From contig CALBZA010000059.1 in assembly GCA_937890005.1 (NCBI GenBank), positions 1 to 64,000 on the forward strand: a stretch of DNA of 64,000 nucleotides. The letters run 5' to 3'. The first letter of the stretch is position 1. Each line of letters opens with the position of its first letter. The position numbers and the translations under genes are program-made. A model generated the notes under the pieces. It saw only the letters and a list, made by a program, of their open reading frames with translations, had not been told where the DNA came from and did not search any database. Below, one piece after another: positions 8,636 to 18,082 of this stretch. The stretch is from an uncultured Verrucomicrobia subdivision 3 bacterium (GTDB lineage Bacteria > Verrucomicrobiota > Verrucomicrobiia > Limisphaerales > DASXHY01).

Positions 8636-9694
8636 CTACCCCCCAATACAACTCATCGAACGGGACGCTGGAGCGAAGTCCGGTTCACCGATCCGGTGCC
8701 GCGCCTCCTTCTGCCAGACGACACTCTTGAGCGCCTCCGCGATTTGTTCGTCGGTCTCGCCATTGCGCAGACGTGAACGGAAATCATGTTCGGTCACACT
8801 GAAAAGGCAGGTGCGAATTTTTCCGTCGGCAGTGAGCCGGATGCGATTGCAATGCCCGCAGAACGGTTCGCTCACCGGCGCGATGATTCCGATTTCGCCT
8901 TTTCCGTCCGCCAACGTCCATCGTTTCGATGTGGAAGAAGGATTCGCCAATGCAGCTTCACGAACATCGAACTGGTTTCGAATCCGTTCCAGAATTTCGC
9001 GTCCGCTGACGACCATTTCCTTCTGCCAGGCACGCGCGGAATCGAGCGGCATGAATTCGATGAACCGCATGCTCAGGTTTCGTGTGCGGGCAAATTCAAC
9101 CAGCGCTGGAACTTCATGATCATTCAAGCCGCGAATCACGACCGCATTCACCTTCACCGGCTCGAATCCAAGCTGCTGTGCGAGCGTGATCGCATCGAGC
9201 ACCTGCTGCAGTCCGTCCCGTCCGGTCATCTTCTTGAAATTTGCAGCGTCGAGCGAATCGAGACTGAAGCTCACCCGTTTCAATCCCGCGCGACGCAAGG
9301 CCTCCCCCTTCTGCGGGAACAAGAACCCGTTGGTCGTCATCGCGAGATCTTCAATTCCATCGATCGATGAAAGGCGTGAGACGAGCAGCTCGAGATCGTT
9401 GCGCAACAGCGGCTCACCGCCGGTCAGGCGAATCTTCTGAATTCCCAGGCCGACCGCGATCCGCACGATGCGTTCGATCTCTTCGAAGCTGAGGATTTTG
9501 GTGCGAAGAACCCACTGTTGAACGATCGGGGCCGAGTTGGGCATTTTCGCCCAATGGCCCCGATAGAAGTTCTGCGCCGCCTCAGTTTCCGGAAGGCAGT
9601 AAAGGCAGCGGAAGTTGCAGCGATCGGTAACGCTCACCCGCAGGTCGCGCATGACGCGGCCGTGCGAATCGATGAGCGCGCCCGGAGAGGTCAT
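8636..9694 (-). CDS. moaA: GTP 3',8-cyclase, molybdenum cofactor biosynthesis
   Basis: 352 residues. It is a radical-SAM enzyme that converts GTP to the cyclic precursor of molybdopterin in the cytoplasm. The SAM cluster motif CNFRCLYC lies near residue 27, the glycine-rich RLTGGEPLLR follows, and the second cluster is carried by PFCGHCNRIRLTADGKIRTC. The protein ends in GG, as active MoaA does. The start codon overlaps the stop of the upstream coiled-coil gene by four bases (ATGA), so the two are translationally coupled. No other moa genes lie in the window. Confidence 0.95.
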   Translation of the reverse strand: MTSPGALIDSHGRVMRDLRVSVTDRCNFRCLYCLPETEAAQNFYRGHWAKMPNSAPIVQQWVLRTKILSFEEIERIVRIAVGLGIQKIRLTGGEPLLRNDLELLVSRLSSIDGIEDLAMTTNGFLFPQKGEALRRAGLKRVSFSLDSLDAANFKKMTGRDGLQQVLDAITLAQQLGFEPVKVNAVVIRGLNDHEVPALVEFARTRNLSMRFIEFMPLDSARAWQKEMVVSGREILERIRNQFDVREAALANPSSTSKRWTLADGKGEIGIIAPVSEPFCGHCNRIRLTADGKIRTCLFSVTEHDFRSRLRNGETDEQIAEALKSVVWQKEARHRIGEPDFAPASRSMSCIGG

Positions 9695-10497
9695 TTCGGC
9701 TGGGCGGTCGAGCCTGGAGCGTTGGTGGAGAGCACGCGGACAGTGCCATCCGAACTGACTTCGACATTGAGATCGTAGTTCGGCTTCTTCTCCTTTTCCT
9801 TGTCCTTGTCCTTCTCCGCGGCTGATTTTGCGGCCAGATTCATCAATCGTTCTGCGCCCTTTTGGTTGTCAGCAGCAAACAGCCCCTTGCGAATCCATTC
9901 CAGCCGGCGGGAAATGTTCAATTCCTCCTTCAATTTGGCGACCTGCGCGCGCAGCACGACGATGTCGTTGAACTGGCGTTCCAGTTCAGCCTTCTCCGCC
10001 ATGAGACGTTGAAGTTCCTTTTCGAGGAACGCCTTGTCGCCCTCGGAAGCGAGGAGTATCTTCTGCGTATCGGCGATCTGTGCAGTGAGATTGGTGATGG
10101 AGGTGCTGAGATCGATCGCGCGTTGATCGAGCGCCTGGTTCTGCGATTCGAGTTCCTGGATTCGGGCGTCACGTTGTGCCACCTGTTTTTCCATTTCCTC
10201 CTGCGTGGACTTGAGTGTGGCAGCGGTTTTCTGAAGGCTTGCGGTTGTTTCGGAATAAAGGTTCGTGAGGGTGAGAATCGTCTGGTTCTGTCTCTGGCGG
10301 TCGTTTTCGAGTTCAACGTTCACCTGGCGTTGTTTTTCGAGTTCCGCGGTGGTGTTGACGACCTGATTCGAAAGCGTGCCGATCGTTTGAAATGCTGTTG
10401 TGCGCTGTTCGGAAGCTGACTTTTGACTCCAGATCAGGCCTATGCACAGGCATACGCAGATCAGAATCAAAACAATGAGACCCATACGATTTTTCAT
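9691..10497 (-). CDS. membrane-anchored coiled-coil protein
   Basis: 268 residues from the ATG at 10497, giving MKNRMGLIVLILICVCLCIGL as a membrane anchor or uncleaved signal. Residues about 35-200 are a long coiled coil with heptad leucines and many Gln/Glu (TLSNQVVNTTAELEKQ, LMAEKAELERQF). The tail has a Lys/Glu-rich run (AAEKDKDKEKEKK) and a short beta segment (NYDLNVEVSSDGTVRVL). Its architecture resembles the gene at 57697. No enzymatic motif is visible. It overlaps moaA by four bases, but a link to cofactor synthesis is not obvious. Confidence 0.8.
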   Translation of the reverse strand: MKNRMGLIVLILICVCLCIGLIWSQKSASEQRTTAFQTIGTLSNQVVNTTAELEKQRQVNVELENDRQRQNQTILTLTNLYSETTASLQKTAATLKSTQEEMEKQVAQRDARIQELESQNQALDQRAIDLSTSITNLTAQIADTQKILLASEGDKAFLEKELQRLMAEKAELERQFNDIVVLRAQVAKLKEELNISRRLEWIRKGLFAADNQKGAERLMNLAAKSAAEKDKDKEKEKKPNYDLNVEVSSDGTVRVLSTNAPGSTAQPK

Positions 10498-10578
10498 AGC
10501 GCTTTCAAAGATGCGGGCGCCATGCACCTTTGGCAAGCGCCTGCTTGAATTAACACGGACGACATCTACATTGGCTCC

Positions 10579-11253
10579 ATGAAGTTGCCCCGTGAAGCGG
10601 CCGTGATGACTCTGCCGAATGTGACATTGTTCCCGCAGTCGCTTCTACCGCTGTACATCTTCGAGCCGCGTTACAGGCAGATGCTGGCCGAGACCCTTGA
10701 GTCGAACCGCATGTTCGCTGTCGCCATGCAGAAGCCGAATAACACCCGCGAAGTGCCGATGCCGGTTGCCGGCCTGGGACTGGTGCGCGTGGCCGTGGGG
10801 CATCGGGACGGAACCTCGCATCTGATTCTGCAAGGGATCGCACGTGTGGAATTGCAGCCGGCGGTGAAGTACAAGCCGTATCGCATCCACAAAATCAAAC
10901 CGCTTCAGACGCCTCCTTGCGACACGGTTGCGACCGACGCCCTGCTCGAACGCGTTCGGGAACTGCTGCACGAACGCATCCGGCTCGGCCTGCCGTTCAC
11001 CTTTCCTGTGATGCCGTCGCTGCAGCTCACCGAGCCGCCGCTTACCAACGCTCCCAGCATTTCTGCCAAGGAAATTCTTGGCTACCTGGTTTCAATCAAC
11101 GAACCCGAACAGGCAGTCGATCTTGTCTCGTGCGCGGTTCTCCCGCGAGCCGAGGAACGCCAGGAGATTTTGGAAACTGTCGATGTGGAATCCCGCCTTC
11201 GCACACTGATCCGATTTCTGATCACCGAGATCAAAACGCGGAAGAAAGCGTAG
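10579..11253 (+). CDS. LON substrate-binding-domain protein
   Basis: 224 residues matching the N-terminal domain of Lon protease: LPNVTLFPQSLLPLYIFEPRYRQML at the start, then the strand pattern around ILQGIARVEL, and a helical C-terminal half. There is no AAA+ or protease domain, so it is a stand-alone LON domain, a family widespread in bacteria and often called ATP-dependent protease La-like. It probably binds unfolded protein or adapts substrates, but this is not established. It is 54 bp upstream of thiE. Confidence 0.85.
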   Translation: MKLPREAAVMTLPNVTLFPQSLLPLYIFEPRYRQMLAETLESNRMFAVAMQKPNNTREVPMPVAGLGLVRVAVGHRDGTSHLILQGIARVELQPAVKYKPYRIHKIKPLQTPPCDTVATDALLERVRELLHERIRLGLPFTFPVMPSLQLTEPPLTNAPSISAKEILGYLVSINEPEQAVDLVSCAVLPRAEERQEILETVDVESRLRTLIRFLITEIKTRKKA

Positions 11254-11307
11254 TGCCTGGACAGGTTTTCTTGCGACAGCGCTTCAGATCATTGCAACTT
11301 CGCGCCA

Positions 11308-11964
11308 ATGAAACCGCTTTCTGAATGCCGCCTGTATGCGTTTGTGGACACCGCCTATCTTCACGGACGGAACCTCGCGCAACTCGCGCGCGAACTGTGC
11401 GATGGTGGCGCGGACCTGATCCAATTGCGTGCAAAGAACTCTTCACAGGAGGAAGTTCTAAAAATGGCCGAGGCAATCACTCCGGTAACGTGCGCGGCGA
11501 ACGTCGGACTGGTCATCAACGATCATCTCGATGTGGCGCGGCAGGTCGGCGCGGAAATCTGCCATCTGGGGCAGGAAGATTTTTTTGATGCGGGTTTCCG
11601 CCACGTCTCGGAACTCTCCGGCAATTCGGAAACTCAATCAGTGTCTCGCGTTGCCATTGGGCTCAGCACGCACGCTCCCGAACAGGCAACGCGCGCGATC
11701 AATGCCGGCGCGGATTACATTGCGATCGGCCCGGTGTTCCCGACAGGAACAAAACCAACGGCAAAAGCCGTGACACTGGATTACGTGCGCTGGGCCGCGG
11801 AGAATGTGAAGGTGCCGTGGTTCGCCATCGGCGGAATCAACCTTTCAAACATCGACGAAGTCCTGGCTGCAGGCGCGACACGCATCTGCGTCGTGTCTGC
11901 AATCCTGAATGCGCCGGATGTCTCGAAAGCCTGTGCCGAGTTCCGCCGGAGAATTGAAGGCTGA
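11308..11964 (+). CDS. thiE: thiamine-phosphate synthase
   Basis: 218 residues, the usual length. The enzyme joins HMP-pyrophosphate and thiazole phosphate to make thiamine monophosphate. TIM-barrel motifs are present: DLIQLRAKN (pyrophosphate site), VGLVINDHLDVA, GAEICHLGQED, AIGLSTHAPEQA, DYIAIGPVFPTGTK (metal/phosphate) and WFAIGGI. No TPP riboswitch fits in the 54-bp leader. Other thi genes are not in the window. Confidence 0.95.
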   Translation: MKPLSECRLYAFVDTAYLHGRNLAQLARELCDGGADLIQLRAKNSSQEEVLKMAEAITPVTCAANVGLVINDHLDVARQVGAEICHLGQEDFFDAGFRHVSELSGNSETQSVSRVAIGLSTHAPEQATRAINAGADYIAIGPVFPTGTKPTAKAVTLDYVRWAAENVKVPWFAIGGINLSNIDEVLAAGATRICVVSAILNAPDVSKACAEFRRRIEG

Positions 11965-12013
11965 TTACGGGTCCCGCAATTCGAAGCAATCCGGCTGGCA
12001 AACTTCCGTCATT

Positions 12014-15000
12014 CTACATATTGATTCGAACCCTGTAGAACATCATCTCGTCTGCCGGCTTCGGCAGTTCAATCACGGTGGAGCTGCCGTCTGCCGTAAC
12101 CGTGCGGACGGTCTGCCATTCCGCGGGTGAGAGTTGCGGTGTCGCCTCGATCGAATAGATAAGGCCGGTTTGGCTTGGCAGAGTGAATCGAAGCCCCGAT
12201 TCGATTGGTTCCACAGTCAGCGATGGAACCACCAATGGCACCACGTTGATCTGTTTGGTGACAGAGACGCCATCCGGATGATCGCTGTTGTAAGCCGTGA
12301 AAGTGACGGGGTAAGTCCCAGGATTGGCCCACGTATGCGAGGGTGTGAGAGTGGAAACGTTGGTCACTGAAACTCCATCACCGAAATCCCAACCCAGCCG
12401 CGATGCTCTTCCGTCCACACTGCCGATCAAAATTCCCCACACTCCTGCAACGAGTTCAGGCCTCCATGCCACATTCTGAAAATCCACGGAAAGCGGCCCC
12501 ACAATCTCATTCTCGTAAATTTCATCGCATCCAATTGAAGGCGGAGAACGGAACGGTTCTCCATCAAGATCCAATCCACCGCCAAGTGGCACTCCTGCCG
12601 CAAAACACGGCGAAGTGACCGCGATATGATAGTCATCCACAAACTGTGGATCGGCGACAAAGCTGCCGTTGTTCAGCGTATTGAAGTGATCACCAATGCA
12701 GCTGTTCGTGGGAAAGGCAGGGTATTGAACATCAATATCCGGACTACCGATCCACCCGCTGTTAGCCGCAATAATAGAGTTCACCACCGCAGATTGCCAA
12801 AGCCCCGAATAATAACGGTCAACAACTCCCCGGCCAAAAAATGCGGCGCTATTCCATGTCACGGTGCAATGGCCCATCCACTGCGGATTATACGCCCCTG
12901 CGCCGTCGGATGCCCGATTTCGAACAATGAGACTTCCGAAAACGACCGATCCAGCGATTCCACCACCACGTTCGGCAATGTTCGCCTCAATGATCGAATT
13001 CGTGATGGCACCTCCAAAGATCCCGCCGCCCTCCATAGCGGCGTTGTTGCTGATTACCTTGCACTGGACAATTCCCGGAAACGAATCTGTGGCAGCCCAA
13101 ATTCCTCCCCCAGACTGAAGCGTTTGAGTATCGCCACTGTTCCGCGTTGCGCCGCCCGTCACTGTGAACCCGCCAAGCACCGCTCCATTCGTCATCCAGA
13201 CTCCGCGCACAGCCAGCGGACCGTTGGTGCTGACTGGATCGGTTGCTCCTCGGATGATCGTCTCGCGCCAGCCGTTCACACTCACGACGGTTAAAGGCTT
13301 GTCGATCGCCACACGGTTCAGCAGATCGCCATGAATGGCTTTTCCTCCGAGATCATAAACGCCATTTGCAACCAATACGTAGTCTCCCGGATCAGCTGCA
13401 TCGATGGCGTCCTGAATAGTTGCCGCCGCCGTCTGCCAGCTGACATAAGGAGCCGCTGCGGATTCGTTTCCTGCGCTGACGCATCGGACCTGCACGCGAA
13501 CAACCGCACTGGTTGCCCATCCGTAAGCGTTGCCCGCAATCACACGATAGTCCCCGGCGTCCTCAGGACCGAACGCGTTGATGACAAGACCTGTTGCCTG
13601 AAGAAATTCGAAACGGCCATTCTTTGGAAGGATTTGCCCATCTTTCTCCCAATATGTTGCGAAGGGCGCCTGCCCCGCGATGTCTGTTGATAGTTGCAGC
13701 GAAAGCGGAGTTTGGATCTGAAATTTCACTGTAAGTGGAACAACGAACTTCAGTTCGGGATGCCAGGCGTCACATCCGATGGTCGCCTCGTTCCACGGCT
13801 CTCCATCAATGTCCGTGCCCACCATCGCCGAAGCCAGACCTGAGCCGCGACAGGGTGAAGTTTCGGACAAATGCGCTGAGTCGGAGAGAATTTCAGGATC
13901 TGCCGTGATGTTGCCGGCTCCCGGAAGGAGCACGTCAGTGCAGTTGTAAATGCCTGTGCAGTCAAAAACATTCGATGTCACTCCTGAAACTCGGTTGTTC
14001 CAAATGATGCAGTTTGTCAGAGAGGCTCCAACAACACCCGCATAGAAGCCCCCGATGTTTTCCACAACAGTGCAGTTGAGAAGCGTGCCACGATACACCG
14101 GGGAACCAGCACTCGCGTTCGAATTACTCACAACCAGACAATTGATCATCCTGCACTGATACGTCGCAGCACCATGGTCATACGTCATGGTGTTATTGCT
14201 GATGACGCAGTTGAAAAGCTGCGAGTTCCGCGCGCCCCCACCGTCGTTTCCAACAATGCGGCTGTTCCGTGCGGCTACCTGGTAGAGACCACCGCCACCA
14301 AATTGCGCGGAGTTATTTGAAACGACGCAATCGACGACCACACTGTTAGTACTTGGACACCAGACGCCACCCCCGTAACCGTCTGCCGGGGAGGCGCCAG
14401 TCCGGGTACTTCCATCTTTCAGCGTAAAACCACTCAGGATTGCGTTGGTTCCCATCCACACACATCGAATGGATGCAGAACCGTTTGTTCCTGCCGGATC
14501 CTTCGCCCCTTGAATGATTGAAAATTCCGGTCCATTGACACTGTGAACCAGCAGGGCTTTGTCGATCACGATGCGGTTTGTAGGTCCGCCGGCACTGCGA
14601 CCGCCTGTCGAATGAACTCCATTGGTTACAAGAATGATCTCGCCGGGAAGCGCAGCATCGATGGCAGCCTGAAGAGAATCAGACGCCGACGCCCAATTGG
14701 TGAATGGCGGGTCGGGAGTCGCATTCGCGGGATCGACAAACCGGATTACCAACCGCGCGGTGGAGCTCGTGTTCGATCCCCACTCGTTGCTGGCAACCAG
14801 AGCGTATTCGCCTGCATCAGTTGATTTGACTCCGGCGACGACCAGATTCGTGCTCGTCACGTTCCGGAAATGATCGTCTTCCTCCAACGGAACTCCATCC
14901 TTCAACCAGAGCAACGACTCAACGGGTTCACCGATGAACGATCCGACCGAGACGCTGAATCCCACCGGATCGGACGTGAGCCGGATCACAGGACTGGACG

Positions 15001-15940
15001 GCACCGGCGCGGGATCCCATTCAGTACAGCCGATTGAAGGAGGCGATGCCCAGGGCTTTCCAAAAAGATCAGTTCCCATCGCGACATTGAGTCCCGCACC
15101 ACGACACGGGGAGTTGGTTTGAAGATGAACTCCATCGACGAAGAGTTGCGGATTCCCCGTGATATTTCCCGAGCCGCTCGCCCCGCCCGTGGTGCAGCAG
15201 TTGTACATTTGAACTCCTCCAAAAAAATTAGCAGAGGCGTTGAAATAGATGATGGAATTGGTGGCCAGGGCAAGTCCTGGACCGCTCGCGGCAATACCAT
15301 ACAACCCATTGCTGACCACGGTGCAGTTGATCAGCGTTGCGTCATACGCTCCGGAGCCGCCGCTTCCTGACGCGGCATTGCTTGAAATAAGGCTGTTCCA
15401 GATGGTCCCCCGATACACGCCACCCCCAAACATCGCCCTGTTGGTCGCGATGATGCAGTTCGCAATAACTGAATTGGAAGACGAACACCAGGCGCCTCCA
15501 CCACGAACGAGAGTAAACGTGTCCCCAACGTTTCGCGTGGCGCCGTTCATCAACGTGAAGCCAATCAACGCCGCGTCATTCGTCAGCCAGGCGCAACGCA
15601 CCGCTCCCGGTCCAACTGCTGGCCCGGCTCCTAAAATCGTTGTGAACTGCGGTCCGTTGACACTTCGCACGGTGATGGCCTTGTCGATTGCAATGCGATT
15701 CGTCAGGTCGCCCGCCATCACTTTGCCGCCCGTGGAATAAACACCGTTGGTCACCCACACCGTGTCTCCATCAAGGCTGGCGTCTATGGCGTCCTGAATA
15801 TTGGTCGCGGCAGTCTCCCAGGTTTCAAAAGGCGGCAGATGCTGGCCCAACCGCGAAACAAATCGATCCACCGCGGACGAAGGCAACGAGCTGATGGTGA
15901 TTCCGGCGATCAACAACGCGACGTTCAGATACAGCTTCAT
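12014..15940 (-). CDS. large secreted protein with three beta-helix modules, Ig-like and PKD domains
   Basis: 1308 residues; the ATG at 15940 is chosen because it begins a signal peptide (MKLYLNVALLIAGITISSL...SSA). Three modules follow, each opening with an IQDAID-like helix and a (V/T)NGV(Y/H) strand, then a parallel beta-helix rich in Asn/Ser/Gly ladders, and each ending with a GCD/GCTEW loop. Ig-like segments (DAGEYALVASNEWG, DAGDYRVIAGNAYG) join them. Near the C-terminus is a PKD domain (WDFGDGVSVTN...HTWANPGTYPVTF), and the protein ends with IEATPQLSPAEW...FYRVRINM, a tail seen in secreted verrucomicrobial proteins. Probably extracellular and carbohydrate-associated; no catalytic residues can be assigned. 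Confidence 0.85.
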   Translation of the reverse strand: MKLYLNVALLIAGITISSLPSSAVDRFVSRLGQHLPPFETWETAATNIQDAIDASLDGDTVWVTNGVYSTGGKVMAGDLTNRIAIDKAITVRSVNGPQFTTILGAGPAVGPGAVRCAWLTNDAALIGFTLMNGATRNVGDTFTLVRGGGAWCSSSNSVIANCIIATNRAMFGGGVYRGTIWNSLISSNAASGSGGSGAYDATLINCTVVSNGLYGIAASGPGLALATNSIIYFNASANFFGGVQMYNCCTTGGASGSGNITGNPQLFVDGVHLQTNSPCRGAGLNVAMGTDLFGKPWASPPSIGCTEWDPAPVPSSPVIRLTSDPVGFSVSVGSFIGEPVESLLWLKDGVPLEEDDHFRNVTSTNLVVAGVKSTDAGEYALVASNEWGSNTSSTARLVIRFVDPANATPDPPFTNWASASDSLQAAIDAALPGEIILVTNGVHSTGGRSAGGPTNRIVIDKALLVHSVNGPEFSIIQGAKDPAGTNGSASIRCVWMGTNAILSGFTLKDGSTRTGASPADGYGGGVWCPSTNSVVVDCVVSNNSAQFGGGGLYQVAARNSRIVGNDGGGARNSQLFNCVISNNTMTYDHGAATYQCRMINCLVVSNSNASAGSPVYRGTLLNCTVVENIGGFYAGVVGASLTNCIIWNNRVSGVTSNVFDCTGIYNCTDVLLPGAGNITADPEILSDSAHLSETSPCRGSGLASAMVGTDIDGEPWNEATIGCDAWHPELKFVVPLTVKFQIQTPLSLQLSTDIAGQAPFATYWEKDGQILPKNGRFEFLQATGLVINAFGPEDAGDYRVIAGNAYGWATSAVVRVQVRCVSAGNESAAAPYVSWQTAAATIQDAIDAADPGDYVLVANGVYDLGGKAIHGDLLNRVAIDKPLTVVSVNGWRETIIRGATDPVSTNGPLAVRGVWMTNGAVLGGFTVTGGATRNSGDTQTLQSGGGIWAATDSFPGIVQCKVISNNAAMEGGGIFGGAITNSIIEANIAERGGGIAGSVVFGSLIVRNRASDGAGAYNPQWMGHCTVTWNSAAFFGRGVVDRYYSGLWQSAVVNSIIAANSGWIGSPDIDVQYPAFPTNSCIGDHFNTLNNGSFVADPQFVDDYHIAVTSPCFAAGVPLGGGLDLDGEPFRSPPSIGCDEIYENEIVGPLSVDFQNVAWRPELVAGVWGILIGSVDGRASRLGWDFGDGVSVTNVSTLTPSHTWANPGTYPVTFTAYNSDHPDGVSVTKQINVVPLVVPSLTVEPIESGLRFTLPSQTGLIYSIEATPQLSPAEWQTVRTVTADGSSTVIELPKPADEMMFYRVRINM

Positions 15941-16393
15941 AATTGAGGTTGGGGAAAAACTCCCTTCGGCCCGTTTTATAAAAAATGGTCCCCGATCGAT
16001 CAAGCCTTCAAAAGGACTCCAAAAGGATTCCTGTAACACACGGAGGAGCATTTTATCGTTCAGAGCGGTTTTGGAAAAACTGTAGAAGGCGGACGTCCTC
16101 CCCATGGTTTCGCCTCGTTACCTCGGCGGCTACGAAATTTCCCGGAGCGCGACTGTGTGCTTCAGCACCAGTCGCAGCAACCTCATGCTGGCAGAACCCG
16201 CATGGCTGCGGCTGGTCGGCCGACACAGCCGCGCTCCAGGCGATCGCATGTGGAATCTGAACTTTGAACTACCTGCTCAATTCCTGTGGTCTGCGCGGAA
16301 ACTGTTCAGACTGAAGAAACCTTGTAAAAGTGCGCTCTGATCGAGCCGACCGGCACTCGAAGATGCCCGACCTCTCGCCCCACCACACATCGT
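15941..16393. other. 453-bp spacer with a degraded hairpin repeat
   Basis: The divergent upstream region of the beta-helix gene. It holds a degraded copy of the GTAGCCGCC hairpin at 16083-16133 (left arm GTAGAAGGCGGACGTCC, right arm CCTCGGCGGCTAC). The rest shows no gene or RNA that I can support. Confidence 0.55.
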
Positions 16394-17311
16394 TCAAATC
16401 TGAAAATCCAGGACGGCCTTCTTTTCCGCCTTGTTCAAAACCCGCATGTCGAGGCCGTCGTAGATCACCAGCGAGTTCGGCGCGACGCTGTCCATGATGA
16501 ACACGTTCCCGCCAATCGTGCTGTGCGCGCCAATGATCGTTTCGCCCCCAAGAATCGTTGCGCCAGGGTAGATGGTCACATGATCTTCAATCGTCGGATG
16601 CCGCTTGTGACCACGGAGTTGTTGACCGCCCGCCGTGCTGCGCGCGCCGATCGTGACGCCGTGATACATCTTCACGTGATTTCCGATCACAGCCGTTTCA
16701 CCCACGACCGTTCCCGTGCCGTGATCGACGAAGAAATGCGAACCGATCTTCGCGCCAGGGTGAATGTCCATTCCCGTTCGCGCATGCGCCCATTCGGTCA
16801 TGATGCGCGGAATCAACGCCACGTTCTTGGAATACAGCTCGTGCGCGAGGCGTTGGACGGCGATCGCTTCAATGAACGGATACGCCACGATGATTTCCTC
16901 GCGGCTCAATGCCGCCGGATCGCCGCTGTATGCCGCCTCGACATCGGTCTGCAGCATTTCACGGATGCGCGGAAGGCTGTCGAGAAACTCCATCGTCAGG
17001 CTGTGTGCCAGCTTTCGAAGATTCGTCTTGGGCGCGTCTGGCGGCGGCGCGTATTCCAGACTTTTGTAAACTTCGTCCTCCAACGCTCCGAGCACCGTGT
17101 CCAAGAGCAGAGCGGTCTCAACTTTGATCTCCGAGGAATGAATCAGTTTCTCGTCGAAAAAACCGGGAAACAGCAGCCGAAGCAGATCGATCGTGATGAC
17201 GGTGATCGCGCGCTTCGACGGAAGGTTCTTGCCATCCAGATGGTTGATGCCGCCGGACCGGGCGTATGATGCGATCAGGCGATCGGTCAGATGAGTGACG
17301 GTAAGCTGCAC
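16394..17311 (-). CDS. cysE: serine O-acetyltransferase, EpsC/CysE type
   Basis: 305 residues from a GTG at 17311. It acetylates L-serine for cysteine synthesis. An N-terminal helical domain (INHLDGKNLPSKRA typical of the EpsC branch) is followed from about residue 185 by left-handed beta-helix hexapeptides: DIHPGAKIGSHFFVDHGTG, VVGETAVIG, VKMYHGVTIGA, HPTIEDHVTIYPGATILGG. The catalytic DH pair in FVDHGTG and the histidine of MYHGVTIG are present. No cysK is adjacent. Confidence 0.9.
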   Translation of the reverse strand: MQLTVTHLTDRLIASYARSGGINHLDGKNLPSKRAITVITIDLLRLLFPGFFDEKLIHSSEIKVETALLLDTVLGALEDEVYKSLEYAPPPDAPKTNLRKLAHSLTMEFLDSLPRIREMLQTDVEAAYSGDPAALSREEIIVAYPFIEAIAVQRLAHELYSKNVALIPRIMTEWAHARTGMDIHPGAKIGSHFFVDHGTGTVVGETAVIGNHVKMYHGVTIGARSTAGGQQLRGHKRHPTIEDHVTIYPGATILGGETIIGAHSTIGGNVFIMDSVAPNSLVIYDGLDMRVLNKAEKKAVLDFQI

Positions 17312-17488
17312 GGGCGCAGTATTCAGCAGGGTATTCTGAAACGCAAGTCGGCCTCGGACGACCGAACCGCAGCAAACGCCTGTCCTGAATTATCGTTATC
17401 CCGACTCGCGTTTTCTGGACAGTGCAGCACAGGCGCCGATTTCTCTCCCCGAAATCACGGAAACTTACCATGGCATATCCAGTGCTTA

Positions 17489-18028
17489 ATGCCGGTCGTG
17501 CAACGTTCAGGCGGAAACAGGTCGAAACAGAATGGCTCAAGAAAACTCCTTTTCCGCCTCTCAACGCTGGCCCTCGCGATCACGACAGTGCCAAACCTTT
17601 CAGCGGCGGAACCCATTCTCACGCTGGCCATGGCTCGTCCGGACATCCGGATCGAACGACGAATTCAGGCAGCACGCGAATCTCGCACACCCGCTTCGCC
17701 AATCGCCGCTTCCCCACTGACCACCCCGTCGATGTTGACGACATCCCTTTTGAGCGCGACGACTTTGCAGCCGGAAACATTCGATAAAGCTCTCGCCACG
17801 CAAACAATGATGCTGGAGAAACCGGTGCGAACAGCCGCTCTTTATCCATTCCCGGTTTCCCGTCGTGCGTCAGACAAGGAAACTTCCCGGGGCCGCTGGG
17901 CGAATACGTCCGTGGAACCCGGTTTTGGCGATTTGGACTGCATCAAACCTGTGGCCATTTACGGTCGCAACGGCACCGGCTGGGAGGAACCGAGTGTCGG
18001 CTATGTGAAGGTGCACATCCGCTTCTGA
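17489..18028 (+). CDS. hypothetical secreted protein
   Basis: About 179 residues if translation begins at the ATG at 17489; the true start could be a little downstream. The N-terminal part has a basic stretch followed by LLFRLSTLALAITTVPNLSAAE, a plausible signal peptide. The middle is Ser/Thr/Ala-rich and the end is more structured (GFGDLDCIKPVAIYGRNGTGW...VKVHIRF). I recognise no family. A good rightward terminator lies 25 bp after the stop, which supports a transcript on this strand. It is divergent from the serine acetyltransferase gene. Confidence 0.5.
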   Translation: MPVVQRSGGNRSKQNGSRKLLFRLSTLALAITTVPNLSAAEPILTLAMARPDIRIERRIQAARESRTPASPIAASPLTTPSMLTTSLLSATTLQPETFDKALATQTMMLEKPVRTAALYPFPVSRRASDKETSRGRWANTSVEPGFGDLDCIKPVAIYGRNGTGWEEPSVGYVKVHIRF

Positions 18029-18052
18029 GTGTTTGTTCATAGTTCCTCCAAC

Positions 18053-18082
18053 GCCCTGCCCCATGCAGGGCGCCTTTATTTT
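18053..18082 (+). terminator. intrinsic terminator
   Basis: GCCCTGC pairs with GCAGGGC over a 5-base loop and is followed by GCCTTTATTTT. It lies just after the secreted orphan gene and overlaps the last codons of convergent nadB. Confidence 0.75.

Noticed and set aside
8376..8651. Open frame between the PRTase/kinase gene and moaA
   Set aside because: It crosses the purine repeat and the terminator, and has no recognisable product.
11254..11307. TPP riboswitch ahead of thiE
   Set aside because: Only 54 bp are available and no THI-box core is seen.
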